Notes: generated by a model from the sequence alone, not told the origin. Positions 46,915 to 56,153 are shown, numbered from the stretch's first letter. The stretch: DNA of 64,000 bases from Ornithinicoccus hortensis (GCF_006716185.1 NZ_VFOP01000001.1:3596001-3660000); one strand, 5' to 3'. Numbers and translations: made by a program.

Positions 46915-48089
46915 CCGTGAGCCCCCGTCGTCGACCGCGGCAAGACCAAGCCAATCATCATCGCCTCCAGGACCAGCAACGGCGCCCCGTTGGCGACCAG
47001 CCGGGCCCGCGCGAGACCGATCGTCTCCAGGGCCCGCAGCAGCTCCTCGGGGGTGAACGCGCGGGCGACCTGACGCACCTGGTCCAGCTCGGTGGCGTTG
47101 ACCGCGTCGAGCCCCGAGCCGCTGCCCAGGACCAGCGCGTCACGGTAGACCGAGGCCAGGTCGGTCAGGGCGGCGTCGATGGTGTCGTGCCGCTGCCGGG
47201 TCGACTGTCGCTTGCGGTCCTCCTCCCACCGCCTGAGGTGGGCGCGGATCGAGGGGGGCTGGGTCCGGGCGTCCGGGTCCGCGCCGAGCTGGCGCAGCAG
47301 TTCCCGCCGCTCGTCGTCGCCGTCCTCCCCCGCCGCCTTCGCGGCTCCCTCGACGGCGTCCTCGTGCAGCTCGGCCGCGGCGGTGAGCGCCGCCCCGAGC
47401 CCGGTCAGCCGGGTCGGTATGCCGATCACGGCCCGCCGGCGGGCCCGCGCGCTCTCGTCGGTGGCCAGTCGGCGGGCCAGCCCGATGTGGCTCTGCGCCG
47501 CGCGGGCGGCGTAGTGCGCCATCGCGACGTCGACCCCGTCCCGACGCTGCAACAGCTCGGCCACGGCGTCGGCCGGGGGCGTGCGCAACCGGACGTGCCG
47601 GCACCGGGACCGGACGGTGACCAGCAGGTCCTCGAGGCTGGGCGCGCACAACAACCAGACCGTGCGCGGGGGTGGCTCCTCGATCGCCTTGAGCAGTGCG
47701 TCGGCCGCCTGGTCGTTGAGCCGGTCGGCGTCCTCGATGACCAGGATCCGCCACCGTCCCGTCGTGGGCCGGGTCGCGGCGGTCTGCGCCAGGGCCCGGG
47801 CCCGGTCGACCCGGATGAAGGTCTCGCTGGTCGCCACGACCGTCAGGTCCGGGTGGCTGCCGACCTGCACGGTGTGGCAGGCCGGGCACTCACCGCAGCC
47901 GGCACCGGCGGGTCCGTCGGCCCGCTCGCACTGCAGCGCGGCGGCGAACGCCCTGGCGGCGACGGACCGTCCGGAGCCGGGCGGTCCGGTGAACAGCCAG
48001 GCGTGCGTCATCGAGCCCGGGGTGCTGGCCGCGCGCCGCAGCTCGGCCACCACGGGCTCCTGGCCGACGAGCTCGTCGAAGACGCTCAC
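46911..48089 (-). CDS. holB: DNA polymerase III subunit delta prime
   Basis: Clamp-loader subunit. The N-terminal AAA+ fold shows VFDELVGQEPVVAELRRA, a modified P-loop GPPGSGRSV (Arg in place of Lys, in keeping with delta prime not hydrolysing ATP), a zinc module (C-X9-CGECPAC), VIEDADRLNDQAADALLK as Walker B-like region and sensor motif TVRSRCRHVRL. The C-terminal half is helical and variable. The GTG start overlaps the tmk stop by four bases (GTGA), so tmk-holB is translationally coupled, a common bacterial pairing. Confidence 0.93.
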   Translation of the reverse strand: MSVFDELVGQEPVVAELRRAASTPGSMTHAWLFTGPPGSGRSVAARAFAAALQCERADGPAGAGCGECPACHTVQVGSHPDLTVVATSETFIRVDRARALAQTAATRPTTGRWRILVIEDADRLNDQAADALLKAIEEPPPRTVWLLCAPSLEDLLVTVRSRCRHVRLRTPPADAVAELLQRRDGVDVAMAHYAARAAQSHIGLARRLATDESARARRRAVIGIPTRLTGLGAALTAAAELHEDAVEGAAKAAGEDGDDERRELLRQLGADPDARTQPPSIRAHLRRWEEDRKRQSTRQRHDTIDAALTDLASVYRDALVLGSGSGLDAVNATELDQVRQVARAFTPEELLRALETIGLARARLVANGAPLLVLEAMMIGLVLPRSTTGAHG

Positions 48090-48712
48090 CGGGCAGCCAC
48101 CCCCGCCAGGTCGGTGACGGCGGTCAGGACCTGCTCGTGCAGGGACTCGGCCGGCAGCGTCGCGTCCAGCACGAGGTAGCGGTCCGGCTCGGCGGAGGCC
48201 AGGTCCAGGAACCCCTGCCGGACCCGGTCGTGGAAGTCCCGACCCTCGGACTCGAGCCGGTCGTGCACGTCCCCGCGCCGCTCGTGCCCGGTCCCGGAGT
48301 CCACGTCGAGCAGCACCGTCAGGTGCGGCACCAGGCCGCCGGTGGCCCACAGCGACAGGCCGCGCACGTGACCGGCGTCGAGCCCCCGGGCCGCCGCCTG
48401 GTAGGCGATCGAGGAGTCCATGTAGCGGTCGGTGAGCACCGTCCTGCCCTGCCCGAGCGCAGGCTCGATGACGGTCGCCACGTGGTGCGCCCGGTCCGCG
48501 GCGAAGAGCAGCGCCTCGGCGCGCGGTGCCACGTGGTCGCCGTGAAGCAGCACCTCGCGGATCGCCGTGCCGACCGGCGTGCCCCCGGGTTCCCGGGTGG
48601 TCAGGACCTCCTGCCCCCGGGCGACCAGGGCCTGGCCGAGCAGCCGGATCTGGGTCGACTTCCCGGCCCCGTCGCCGCCCTCGAAGGCGACGAACAGTCC
48701 GGAGTCGGCCAT
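48086..48712 (-). CDS. tmk: Thymidylate kinase
   Basis: Phosphorylates dTMP to dTDP. Walker A FEGGDGAGKST, the DRX motif LTDRYMDSSIAYQ and the Arg-containing TREPGGTPVG are present. Starting at ATG 48712 gives 208 residues, the normal length; an in-frame GTG at 48739 would add nine residues (MPVDPPVCR) without a ribosome-binding site. First gene of the tmk-holB-hydrolase unit, with three successive overlapping or coupled starts. Confidence 0.95.
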   Translation of the reverse strand: MADSGLFVAFEGGDGAGKSTQIRLLGQALVARGQEVLTTREPGGTPVGTAIREVLLHGDHVAPRAEALLFAADRAHHVATVIEPALGQGRTVLTDRYMDSSIAYQAAARGLDAGHVRGLSLWATGGLVPHLTVLLDVDSGTGHERRGDVHDRLESEGRDFHDRVRQGFLDLASAEPDRYLVLDATLPAESLHEQVLTAVTDLAGVAAR

Positions 48713-48769
48713 GCGGCATACGGGTGGATCGACGGGCACGGACCCGAGCCTAAGCGACGCGACTGACCA

Positions 48770-50311
48770 TCAGCTGGGGTTGTCCACGTCCGGGACCTGC
48801 CAGCGCCTCGCCCAGGCCTCCAGCGCAGGCAGTTCCAGCACGGCCTCGTAGTCCAGGACGGCCCGTTCGTCACCGGCCAGCAACAGGTCGTCCCGGTCCG
48901 ACCCGGCCCCCGGCTCCTGCACCGGGAAGTGCCGGGCCGCCACGGCGGCGACCTCCTGCCCCCGCGGGCCTGCGGCCTCGACGGCCCGCGCGTCGAGCCT
49001 GGCCACGGCCGGGAAGGGCACCTGCCCCCACGCCCGCTTGAGCGAGCGCAGGTGACCGCGGGCCTCCTCACCGGCCGGCAGCGCCGGGTCGTCGGGGTCG
49101 ATCCGGTGCAGCGTGTGGCACCAGGTGGCGAAGTGGGTCCCGGTGCCCACCGAGCGCCGGTAGGGCCCTGCGCCGTGCCAGTCCGTCTCCCCCGCCAGCG
49201 CGTCGGCCTCGGCGGCGAGCGTGGCGACCCGGGGGTGCCGGAGCAGCCGGTCGTAGTCCATGTCCGGGGCGACGTGGCCGAAGGACAGCCCCATCAGCGC
49301 GAACTCCAGGCACTTGGGGCACTCGTGGCAGAACCGCTCGGCCTCCAGCGTGCGGGTGCACATCACCATCTCGGCGAACGCCTCGGGGTAGGCCTGGAGG
49401 ACCGTGCCGAAGGACACGTACTCCCCGATCGCGAAGTGGGTGCTCTCGCTGTGCAGGTCCCACCCGAGGACGTCGGCGCAGTAGCGCCGCAGGTGCCGCA
49501 GCTTCTCGGCCCGTCCCGCCGGGTTGGCGAACCGGATCGCCCCGCTCCTGGTGCGCGTCGTGCGGTAGCCGAGGGCGGTCCGGGAGAAGACCACCTCGTG
49601 CACCCCGCGGTGCACCAGCAGCGGCAGCATCGCCGGCACGTAGATGTTGATGTGCGGCCGCGGCCCGGGGCGGTCGTTCCGCAGGACCGCCAGGTAGTCG
49701 GTGGTGGCCACGTGCTCCGGCGCCCCGGTGCGGCGGCGGGCCGGGGCCAGGATCGTGTCGCGGCTGCGGCGGGTGGCGCGTTCCCGCGTCTGGGTGCCCA
49801 GCGCGAACAGCTGCACCAGGTGCAGCAGGAGCACCTCGCCGGCCGGCCGGCTCTCCACGAGCGCCTGGTGCGCCAGCGTGCTGTCCTTGCCCCCGCCGTA
49901 GGTCACCGCGAGCGGCGTGGGCCGCGGCCGCCGGAGCCGGTCGGCGAGCGTGCGTCGCCCGGCCGGCTGCACGGCATACCGACGGGTGTCGTCCACCGCC
50001 CCCTCGAACTCGACGTTCGGGGTGTCCAGGTAGGCCCGCCAGAAGTCGAGCGTGACCTCGCCGACCGGTTCGGGGAGGACGACGGTGACGGCCTTGGCGG
50101 TCGCCGACCAGATCTGCAGCTGCAGACTCAGCAACACCTCGTAGAGGACCCGGCGGTCCATCCGGTCCACCCGCACCCTGCCGTAGTCGACCCGCCAGGT
50201 GTTGCGGCTCTGGTAGGGGTTCTCGCCGTCCTGCTCCCAGCTGAACCGGACCCGTCCCCGGACCACCTCCGGGGCGTGGATCCGCACGGTCAGCGACTCA
50301 GCCTTGGCCAT
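48770..50311 (-). CDS. PP-loop ATPase-like protein, resembling MurL (UDP-MurNAc-L-Ala-L-Glu epimerase)
   Basis: A 513-residue cytoplasmic protein. A PP-loop, LAVTYGGGKDSTLAHQAL, lies near residue 145, implying ATP cleavage to AMP and pyrophosphate. FCHECPKCLEFALMGLSF (about residue 330) is a C-X2-C-X2-C cluster likely to hold a metal. The N-terminal 120 residues are a separate beta-rich domain. The GGGKDS form of the loop with a late Cys cluster is shared with MurL epimerases, which adenylate the terminal glutamate of a peptidoglycan precursor and invert it; QueC-like enzymes are the other relatives. No murD2 lies nearby, so the function is open. The gene follows an Lrp regulator gene by nine bases. 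Confidence 0.6.
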   Translation of the reverse strand: MAKAESLTVRIHAPEVVRGRVRFSWEQDGENPYQSRNTWRVDYGRVRVDRMDRRVLYEVLLSLQLQIWSATAKAVTVVLPEPVGEVTLDFWRAYLDTPNVEFEGAVDDTRRYAVQPAGRRTLADRLRRPRPTPLAVTYGGGKDSTLAHQALVESRPAGEVLLLHLVQLFALGTQTRERATRRSRDTILAPARRRTGAPEHVATTDYLAVLRNDRPGPRPHINIYVPAMLPLLVHRGVHEVVFSRTALGYRTTRTRSGAIRFANPAGRAEKLRHLRRYCADVLGWDLHSESTHFAIGEYVSFGTVLQAYPEAFAEMVMCTRTLEAERFCHECPKCLEFALMGLSFGHVAPDMDYDRLLRHPRVATLAAEADALAGETDWHGAGPYRRSVGTGTHFATWCHTLHRIDPDDPALPAGEEARGHLRSLKRAWGQVPFPAVARLDARAVEAAGPRGQEVAAVAARHFPVQEPGAGSDRDDLLLAGDERAVLDYEAVLELPALEAWARRWQVPDVDNPS

Positions 50312-50320
50312 CGGGGGACC

Positions 50321-50821
50321 TCACCCGTCGGCAAGGTCGGTCAGCGACCCCTCGCCCCGCAGCGCGTCGAAGATCAGCGAGGTCTCGGCGTGCAGCACGC
50401 CGGGCCGGTTCGTCAGGTGGTCCAGCACGAAGTCGCGCAGCGCGTCGGCGGACTCGGCGGCCACGTGCACCAGGTAGTCGACCGCACCGCTGACGTGGTA
50501 GGCGCCCAGCACCCCGGGCAGCCGGGGCACCTCCTCGCTGAAGGTCTCGAAGTGGCTGCGCCGGTGACCCCCGAAGCGGACCGCGATCATCGCCTGCACC
50601 GGCCGTCCGACGGCGGCGGGGTCGATCCTGGCGTGGATCCCCTGGATCACTCCCCGCTCCCGCAACGACCGGACCCGCACCAGGCAGGTCGACTCGGCGA
50701 TCCCGACCGCCCGCGCAAGCGACGCGTTGGGGGTCCGACCGTCCTCCACCAGGAGCCGCACGAGGGCCCGGTCGGTCCGGTCGAGCGCGGCCGGGACCGG
50801 GGCTTGCACCATCTTCGCCAT
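50321..50821 (-). CDS. Lrp/AsnC-family transcriptional regulator
   Basis: A 166-residue regulator: N-terminal winged helix-turn-helix (LDRTDRALVRLLVEDGRTPN, then LARAVGIAESTCLVRVRSL) and C-terminal RAM/AsnC ligand domain (VLGAYHVSGAVDYLVHVAAE). ATG 50821 is the likely start; codons upstream to 50857 look unconserved. It is divergent from the trans-sulfuration gene (147-base gap) and upstream of the PP-loop gene, so an amino acid, probably a sulfur amino acid, may be its ligand and the divergent enzyme its target. Confidence 0.9.
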   Translation of the reverse strand: MAKMVQAPVPAALDRTDRALVRLLVEDGRTPNASLARAVGIAESTCLVRVRSLRERGVIQGIHARIDPAAVGRPVQAMIAVRFGGHRRSHFETFSEEVPRLPGVLGAYHVSGAVDYLVHVAAESADALRDFVLDHLTNRPGVLHAETSLIFDALRGEGSLTDLADG

Positions 50822-50968
50822 GCCCGGGAGTCTATCGACTGCCGTATGCAGATCCAACGATGATTCTCCATGTCTGACGAATCTTCCACGTCCAGATTGA
50901 CTGCTTGCGGCGCATTCTTCACCATGGGAGGACGGACACCGCCGTTCGACGTCTACCAGGAGCCACCC

Positions 50969-52207
50969 GTGAGCAGGTCAGTACCATCCTCCCGTTCGAT
51001 CGACACCTCCGCCGTGCACGCCGCGCGCGAGGACCTGGCCGGGCTGGGGGTGCATGTGCCGCCGATCGACCTGTCGACCACCTACCCGTTGCCCGACGTG
51101 GAGTCCGGGGGCGACTCCTACGAGCAGCTGGCGACCGGCGGCCGCCTGGGGGGCGGCGCGAGCCCGGTCTACCAGCGCCTCTGGAACCCCACCGTGGCCC
51201 GTTTCGAGGAGGCCCTGGCCACCCTTGAGGAGGCCGAGGAGGCGGTCGCCTTCGGCTCCGGCATGGCCGCGCTGAGCGCCACCCTGCTGGCCACCGTGGC
51301 CGGGGGCAAGCCGCACGTCGTGGCGGTCCGTCCGCTCTACGGCGGCACCGACCACGTGCTGGCCACGGGGCTGCTGGGCACCCGCGTCACCTGGGCCGAC
51401 GCCCGCGGCGTGGCGGGCGCGATCGAGCCGGACACCGGGCTGGTCGTCGTCGAGACCCCCGCCAACCCCACCCTCGAGCTGGTCGACATCGCCGACGTCG
51501 TCCGGCAGGCCGGCGACGTGCCGGTGGTGGTCGACAACACCTTCGCCACCCCCGTGCTGCAGCGACCGCTGACCCACGGCGCCCGGATCGTGCTGCACTC
51601 GGCCACCAAGTTCCTCGGCGGCCACGGCGACCTCATGGCCGGCATCGTCGCCACCGACGCGGAGTGGGCCGGCCGGATCCGCTCGATCCGCGCCCTCACC
51701 GGCGGCCTGCTCCACCCGTTGGCGGCCTACCAGGCGCACCGCGGCCTGCAGACGCTGCCGGTCCGGGTCCGCGCCCAGCAGGACTCCGCGCAGGTTGTCG
51801 CCCGCTGGCTCGCCGGTCACCCCCGGGTCCGGGCCGTCCACTACCCCGGGCTGCCGGGCTGTGACCCGCTGGGGCTCGTGGGGACCCAGCTGGCCGGCAC
51901 CGGCGCGGTCCTCGCCTTCGAGGTGGAGTCGTATGCCGTGGCCGCCGCCACCGCCGACTCCTGCCGGCTGATCCAGCACGCCGTCTCCCTCGGCGGGGTC
52001 GACACGCTCATCCAGCACCCGGCCTCGCTCACCCACCGTCCGGTCGCGCCGGAGGCCCGCCCGGCCGCCTCGGTGCTGCGGCTGTCGGTCGGCCTGGAGG
52101 ACCCCCGGGACCTGGTCAACGACCTGGAGCTGGCGCTCGCGGCGGCCCACCCGGCTGCCCAGGCGGCCGCGCACGCCGCCGCCGCGTGGGTGCAGGCGCC
52201 CGTCTAG
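50969..52207 (+). CDS. Trans-sulfuration family PLP enzyme (cystathionine/methionine gamma-lyase-like)
   Basis: A 412-residue Cys/Met-metabolism enzyme. It shows STTYPLPD, the aromatic loop [34 protein letters not shown] and the PLP-lysine motif [20 protein letters not shown]. Methionine gamma-lyases carry Cys in PLYGCT; here Gly is found, so cystathionine gamma-lyase or gamma-synthase activity is as likely. GTG 50969 is preceded by AGGAG. A TTGACT at 50897-50902 with a weak -10 (CACCAT) is a possible promoter. The divergent Lrp regulator probably controls it. Confidence 0.85.
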   Translation: MSRSVPSSRSIDTSAVHAAREDLAGLGVHVPPIDLSTTYPLPDVESGGDSYEQLATGGRLGGGASPVYQRLWNPTVARFEEALATLEEAEEAVAFGSGMAALSATLLATVAGGKPHVVAVRPLYGGTDHVLATGLLGTRVTWADARGVAGAIEPDTGLVVVETPANPTLELVDIADVVRQAGDVPVVVDNTFATPVLQRPLTHGARIVLHSATKFLGGHGDLMAGIVATDAEWAGRIRSIRALTGGLLHPLAAYQAHRGLQTLPVRVRAQQDSAQVVARWLAGHPRVRAVHYPGLPGCDPLGLVGTQLAGTGAVLAFEVESYAVAAATADSCRLIQHAVSLGGVDTLIQHPASLTHRPVAPEARPAASVLRLSVGLEDPRDLVNDLELALAAAHPAAQAAAHAAAAWVQAPV

Positions 52208-52246
52208 GACGGTCATCGACCACGAGGACGTGATCGAGCCGGCGGC

Positions 52247-55003
52247 TCAGGCCTTCTTGGTCGTGCGCTTCGCGGTTGTCTTCCGCGCCGTGGTCTTCCT
52301 GGCGGTCGTCTTCTTGGCCGTGCTCTTGCGGGCCGTCCGCTTGCGGGTCGTGGGGCCCTTGGCCCGCTTCTCCGCGAGCAGCTCGAACCCACGCTCCGGC
52401 GTGATCGTCTCCGGGTCGTCGTCCTTGCGGAGGGTCGCGTTGGTCTCCCCGTCGGTGACGTAGGGCCCGAACCGGCCGTCCTTGACCACCACCGGCTTGC
52501 CGCTGGCCGGGTCCGCACCCAGCTCCTTCAGCGGCGGGGCGGCGGCTGCCCGGCCCCGGGTCTTGGGCTGGGCGTAGATCGCCAGCGCCTCCTCCAGGGT
52601 GATCTCGAAGAGCTGCGCCTCGGTGCTCAGCGACCGCGAGTCGGTCCCCTTCTTCAGGTAGGGCCCGTAGCGACCGTTCTGGGCGGTGATGTCCTCCCCG
52701 CTCCCCGGGTCCTGGCCCACGACGCGGGGCAGGCTGAGCAGCTTCAGCGCCGTGTCCAGCTCGATCGTGGCCAGATCCATGTCCTTGAACAGGCTGGCCG
52801 TGCGCGGCTTGACCTTGGCGGTCTTCTTGGCGGCCTTCTTGACCGGCTTCGCACCGTCCGAGGCGCCCTCGGCGGCGGCCGGCGCCGGCTCCTCGGGGAG
52901 CACCTCGGTCACGTACGGACCGTAGCGGCCGGCCTTGGCCACGATGTCCCGCCCGGTGCTCGGGTCCTGCCCGAGCACCCGGCCGTCGTCGGCGGAGGCC
53001 TCGAGGAGTTCGCGGCCCTTCTCCGGGGTCATCTCGTCGGGCGCGATGTCGTCCGACACCGTGGCCCGCCGCGGCTCCTCGGCCCCGGTGTCCTCGACAT
53101 ACGGGCCGTAGCGGCCCACCCGGACCACGATGCCGTCACCGATCGGGATTGTGGACACGCCGCGCGCGTCGATCTCGCCCAGGTCCTGGACCAGGTCGCG
53201 CAGCCCCTCACCGGAGGTGGCCTCGTCGCCGAAGTAGAACCGGCGCAGCCAGGCCACCCGCTGCTCGTCGCCGCGGGCAATCCGGTCCAGGTCCTCCTCC
53301 ATCGAGGCGGTGAAGTCGTAGTCCACCAGTCGGGAGAAGTGCTGCTCCAGCAGCTGGGTCACCGCGAAGGCCAACCAGGTCGGGACGAGGGCGTTGCCCT
53401 TGGTCCGCACGTAGCCCCGGTCCTGGATCGTGCCGACGGTCGCCGCGTATGTCGAGGGTCGGCCGATGCCCTTCTCCTCCAGGGCCTTGACCAGGGTGGC
53501 CTCGGTGTACCGGGCCGGCGGGGAGGTCTGGTGCCCCTCCGCCTCGGCGCGCAGCACGTCGAGCACGACGCCCTCGGCCAGCTTGGGCAGCCGGCGCTCG
53601 GTCTCCTCCGCCGCACGCCCGTAGCGCTCCTCGTCCCGGCCCTCCTCGTAGGCCGCCAGGAACCCGCGGAAGGTGATCACGGTCCCGGAGGCGGAGTACT
53701 CGGCCTCCTTGGCCGCGTGGTCGGCCGGGAGCGTGGCGGTGAGCTTGACGGTGGCGGTGGAGCCCTTGGCGTCGGCCATCTGGGAGGCCACGGTGCGCTT
53801 CCAGATCAGCTCGTAGAGCTTGTACTCCTGACCGCGCAGCTCGCCGGCCACCTGGGCCGGGGTCCGGAAGGAGTCCCCCGCGGGGCGGATCGCCTCGTGC
53901 GCCTCCTGGGCGTTCTTGCTGGCCTTGCCGTACCGGCGCGGGGCGTCGGGGACGTACTCCGCGCCGTACAGGTCCCGGGCCTGGCTGCGGGCCGCGGTGA
54001 TCGCCGACTCCGACAGCGTGGTCGAGTCGGTCCGCATGTAGGTGATGTAGCCGTTCTCGTACAGCGACTGGGCGACCCGCATCGCGGTCTTGCTGTTCAA
54101 CCGCAGCTTGCGGGAGGCCTCCTGCTGCAGCGTGGAGGTGGTGAACGGGGCGGAGGGACGGCGGGTGTAGGGCTTCTCGGAGACCTCGCGGACCACGACC
54201 TCGGCGGCCCGGGTGCCCTCGGCGATCGAGGTGGCGGCCGCGGCGTCCAGGTGCCGGACGTTGGCCGTCTTCAGTTCCCCGGCGTCGGTGAAGTCCCGCC
54301 CGACCGCGACCCGCTGCCCGTCGGTGGCGGTGAGCCGCGCGGTGAAGGTCTGGCCGCCGTTGGACTGCGGGGCGAAGTCGCCCTCGACGTCCCAGTAGCT
54401 CGCCGTGCGGAAGGCCATCCGCTCGCGCTCCCGCTCGACCACCATCCGGGTCGCCACGGACTGGACCCGCCCGGCGCTCAGCCCCTGCTTGACCTTGCGC
54501 CACAGGACCGGCGACACCTCGTAGCCGTAGAGCCGGTCCAGCACCCGCCGGGTCTCCTGCGCGTCCACCAGGCGGGTGTCCAGCTCCCGGGTGTTGTGCG
54601 CGGCCCGCTGGATCGCTTCCTTGGTGATCTCGTGGAAGACCATCCGCTTGACCGGCACGGTGGGCTTGAGCACCTCGAGCAGGTGCCAGGCGATCGCCTC
54701 GCCCTCGCGGTCCTCATCGGTAGCCAGCAGGAGCTCGTCGGAGTTCTTCAGCGCCCGCTTGAGCTCGCTGACCTTCTTCTTCTTGTCCGCGTCGACCACG
54801 TAGTAGGGATCGAAGTCGTTCTCGACGTCGATCGCGAACCGGCCGTAGGGACCCTTCTTCATGTCGGTCGGCAGCTCGCTGGGGTTCGGCAGGTCCCGGA
54901 TATGGCCGACGCTGGCGTCGACCGAGTAGTCCGAGCCGAGATACTCACCGATCTTGCGTGCCTTGGCGGGTGACTCGACGATGACGAGTTTGCGATTGCT
55001 CAC
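52247..55003 (-). CDS. topA: DNA topoisomerase I
   Basis: Relaxes negatively supercoiled DNA. TOPRIM domain at the N-terminus (KLVIVESPAKARKIGEYLG and LLLATDEDREGEAIAWHLL) and catalytic Tyr in GYITYMRTDSTTL. There are no zinc fingers; instead four C-terminal Topo_C repeats (VGRYGPYVED, AGRYGPYVTE, NGRYGPYLKK, DGRFGPYVTD) as in mycobacteria. The last 45 residues are a Lys/Arg/Thr/Ala tail of TARKTTAKK-type repeats. The start is GTG 55003 with AGAGG upstream. 918 residues. Confidence 0.97.
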   Translation of the reverse strand: MSNRKLVIVESPAKARKIGEYLGSDYSVDASVGHIRDLPNPSELPTDMKKGPYGRFAIDVENDFDPYYVVDADKKKKVSELKRALKNSDELLLATDEDREGEAIAWHLLEVLKPTVPVKRMVFHEITKEAIQRAAHNTRELDTRLVDAQETRRVLDRLYGYEVSPVLWRKVKQGLSAGRVQSVATRMVVERERERMAFRTASYWDVEGDFAPQSNGGQTFTARLTATDGQRVAVGRDFTDAGELKTANVRHLDAAAATSIAEGTRAAEVVVREVSEKPYTRRPSAPFTTSTLQQEASRKLRLNSKTAMRVAQSLYENGYITYMRTDSTTLSESAITAARSQARDLYGAEYVPDAPRRYGKASKNAQEAHEAIRPAGDSFRTPAQVAGELRGQEYKLYELIWKRTVASQMADAKGSTATVKLTATLPADHAAKEAEYSASGTVITFRGFLAAYEEGRDEERYGRAAEETERRLPKLAEGVVLDVLRAEAEGHQTSPPARYTEATLVKALEEKGIGRPSTYAATVGTIQDRGYVRTKGNALVPTWLAFAVTQLLEQHFSRLVDYDFTASMEEDLDRIARGDEQRVAWLRRFYFGDEATSGEGLRDLVQDLGEIDARGVSTIPIGDGIVVRVGRYGPYVEDTGAEEPRRATVSDDIAPDEMTPEKGRELLEASADDGRVLGQDPSTGRDIVAKAGRYGPYVTEVLPEEPAPAAAEGASDGAKPVKKAAKKTAKVKPRTASLFKDMDLATIELDTALKLLSLPRVVGQDPGSGEDITAQNGRYGPYLKKGTDSRSLSTEAQLFEITLEEALAIYAQPKTRGRAAAAPPLKELGADPASGKPVVVKDGRFGPYVTDGETNATLRKDDDPETITPERGFELLAEKRAKGPTTRKRTARKSTAKKTTARKTTARKTTAKRTTKKA

Positions 55004-55116
55004 GGGACGACCTCTTTCTGCACCCTCCCACGTGTCGCGGATTCGTCGCGACGTCGGCGTCGGGGGGTGACCGGGCACACCGTAACCCATGAAACCCGGC
55101 GGGCGCGCCGGCTCCC

Positions 55117-55773
55117 CTACTCGACCTCTTGCCCGGTGAAGAACGCGGTGGTCTGGCGCTCGGCCGCCCGTGCCGCAGCGTCGTCCGTGCCGGCGGCGAC
55201 CGACAGGTCGGCCCACCGGCGGCTGCTCGCGCCGATGAACTCGCGGGCGCTGGGCGTCTGCTCCCACCCGGAGCCCTCGGCGGGCTTGTCCGTCCCCGTG
55301 GCCAGGTGGAACGCTAACCCGAGGAAGGACAGGTCCCAGCCCACCCCGGTCGCGCCGGGTCCGTAGGTCGTCCAGAAGTCGCTCGGGAACTCCGCGGTCG
55401 CCGTGTGCTCGAGGGTGAGCCGGGCACCCTTCCCCTCCGGCTCGACCCGGACCTCGATCCACGAGACGTTGCCCTGGAACTCCCAGGTGGCCTTGAAGAC
55501 CGATGGCGGCTCGCACCGCTCGATCGTGCCGCCGGCGTTGCCCTCGACCTGGTAGCGGCCACCCAGCTCCAGGTCACCGGAGACCGGGGCGAACCACCGG
55601 GGCAGCCGCTCGGCCCGGGTGCAGGCGTCCCACAGGTCCTCCACCGTCGTGGCGTAGACCTGGCTGATCCGGGAGACCAGGGTGGCGGTGCCGTCCCCGT
55701 GCTCGGCGATGTCCAGGTCCCGGTCGACGGCGTCGACCTGTCCGGCGCTGATCGTGCTGATGTCCTCGCTCAT
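55117..55773 (-). CDS. SRPBCC/AHSA1-family protein
   Basis: A 218-residue START-like domain protein: ATLVSRISQVYATTVEDLWDACT starts the fold, PRWFAPVSGDLELGGRYQVEG and TLEHTAT follow. Such proteins bind hydrophobic ligands and are very often encoded right after an ArsR regulator, as here. Its ATG overlaps the ArsR stop (ATGA). The C-terminal helical part includes an unusually polar ending. The ligand is unknown. Confidence 0.88.
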   Translation of the reverse strand: MSEDISTISAGQVDAVDRDLDIAEHGDGTATLVSRISQVYATTVEDLWDACTRAERLPRWFAPVSGDLELGGRYQVEGNAGGTIERCEPPSVFKATWEFQGNVSWIEVRVEPEGKGARLTLEHTATAEFPSDFWTTYGPGATGVGWDLSFLGLAFHLATGTDKPAEGSGWEQTPSAREFIGASSRRWADLSVAAGTDDAAARAAERQTTAFFTGQEVE

Positions 55774-56120
55774 GATTCGCCTGCCTGTCGTGTTCGTCGC
55801 TCGCGCTTGCCGCGGGCGATCTCGGTGTCGAGGGCCGCCAGCCGCGGCGCCCAGAAGGCACGGAATCCCGACAACCACTCCTCGGCCTCTCGCAACGGGG
55901 CCGGGTCGATGGCATACAACCGGCGCGGTCCCTCCGCGCGCATCGTGGCGAAGCCGTTGAGCCGCAACACCTTCAGGTGCTGCGAGACGGCCGGCTGACT
56001 GATCCCGAACTCCGCCCCGATGGCCTCCGCGAGCGCCCCCGCCGAGAGCTCGCCGTCCGCGAGCAGCTCGAGCAGGCGCCGGCGCACCGGGTCGCCGAGG
56101 ATGTCGAGTGCGTGCACCAC
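55770..56120 (-). CDS. ArsR-family transcriptional regulator
   Basis: A 116-residue winged helix protein: MVHALDILGDPVRRRLLELL, LSAGALAEAI, FGISQPAVSQHLKVLRLNGF as the recognition helix region. There are no metal-site cysteines (no CVC motif), so it belongs to the non-metal ArsR type that partners SRPBCC proteins. The start is GTG 56120, directly after a strong promoter, so the message may be leaderless. It probably represses its own two-gene operon. Confidence 0.92.
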   Translation of the reverse strand: MVHALDILGDPVRRRLLELLADGELSAGALAEAIGAEFGISQPAVSQHLKVLRLNGFATMRAEGPRRLYAIDPAPLREAEEWLSGFRAFWAPRLAALDTEIARGKRERRTRQAGES

Positions 56121-56124
56121 TGGA

Positions 56125-56153
56125 GTATTTCACCCTGCACTTATTTAAGTCAA
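56125..56153 (-). promoter_or_regulatory. Promoter of the ArsR-SRPBCC operon
   Basis: On the minus strand TTGACT (56153-56148) and AAATAC (56130-56125) are separated by exactly 17 bases, in an AT-rich patch with two AATAAGT direct repeats (a likely operator). The -10 ends four bases before the GTG start, so transcription should begin at or next to the start codon. Confidence 0.65.
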
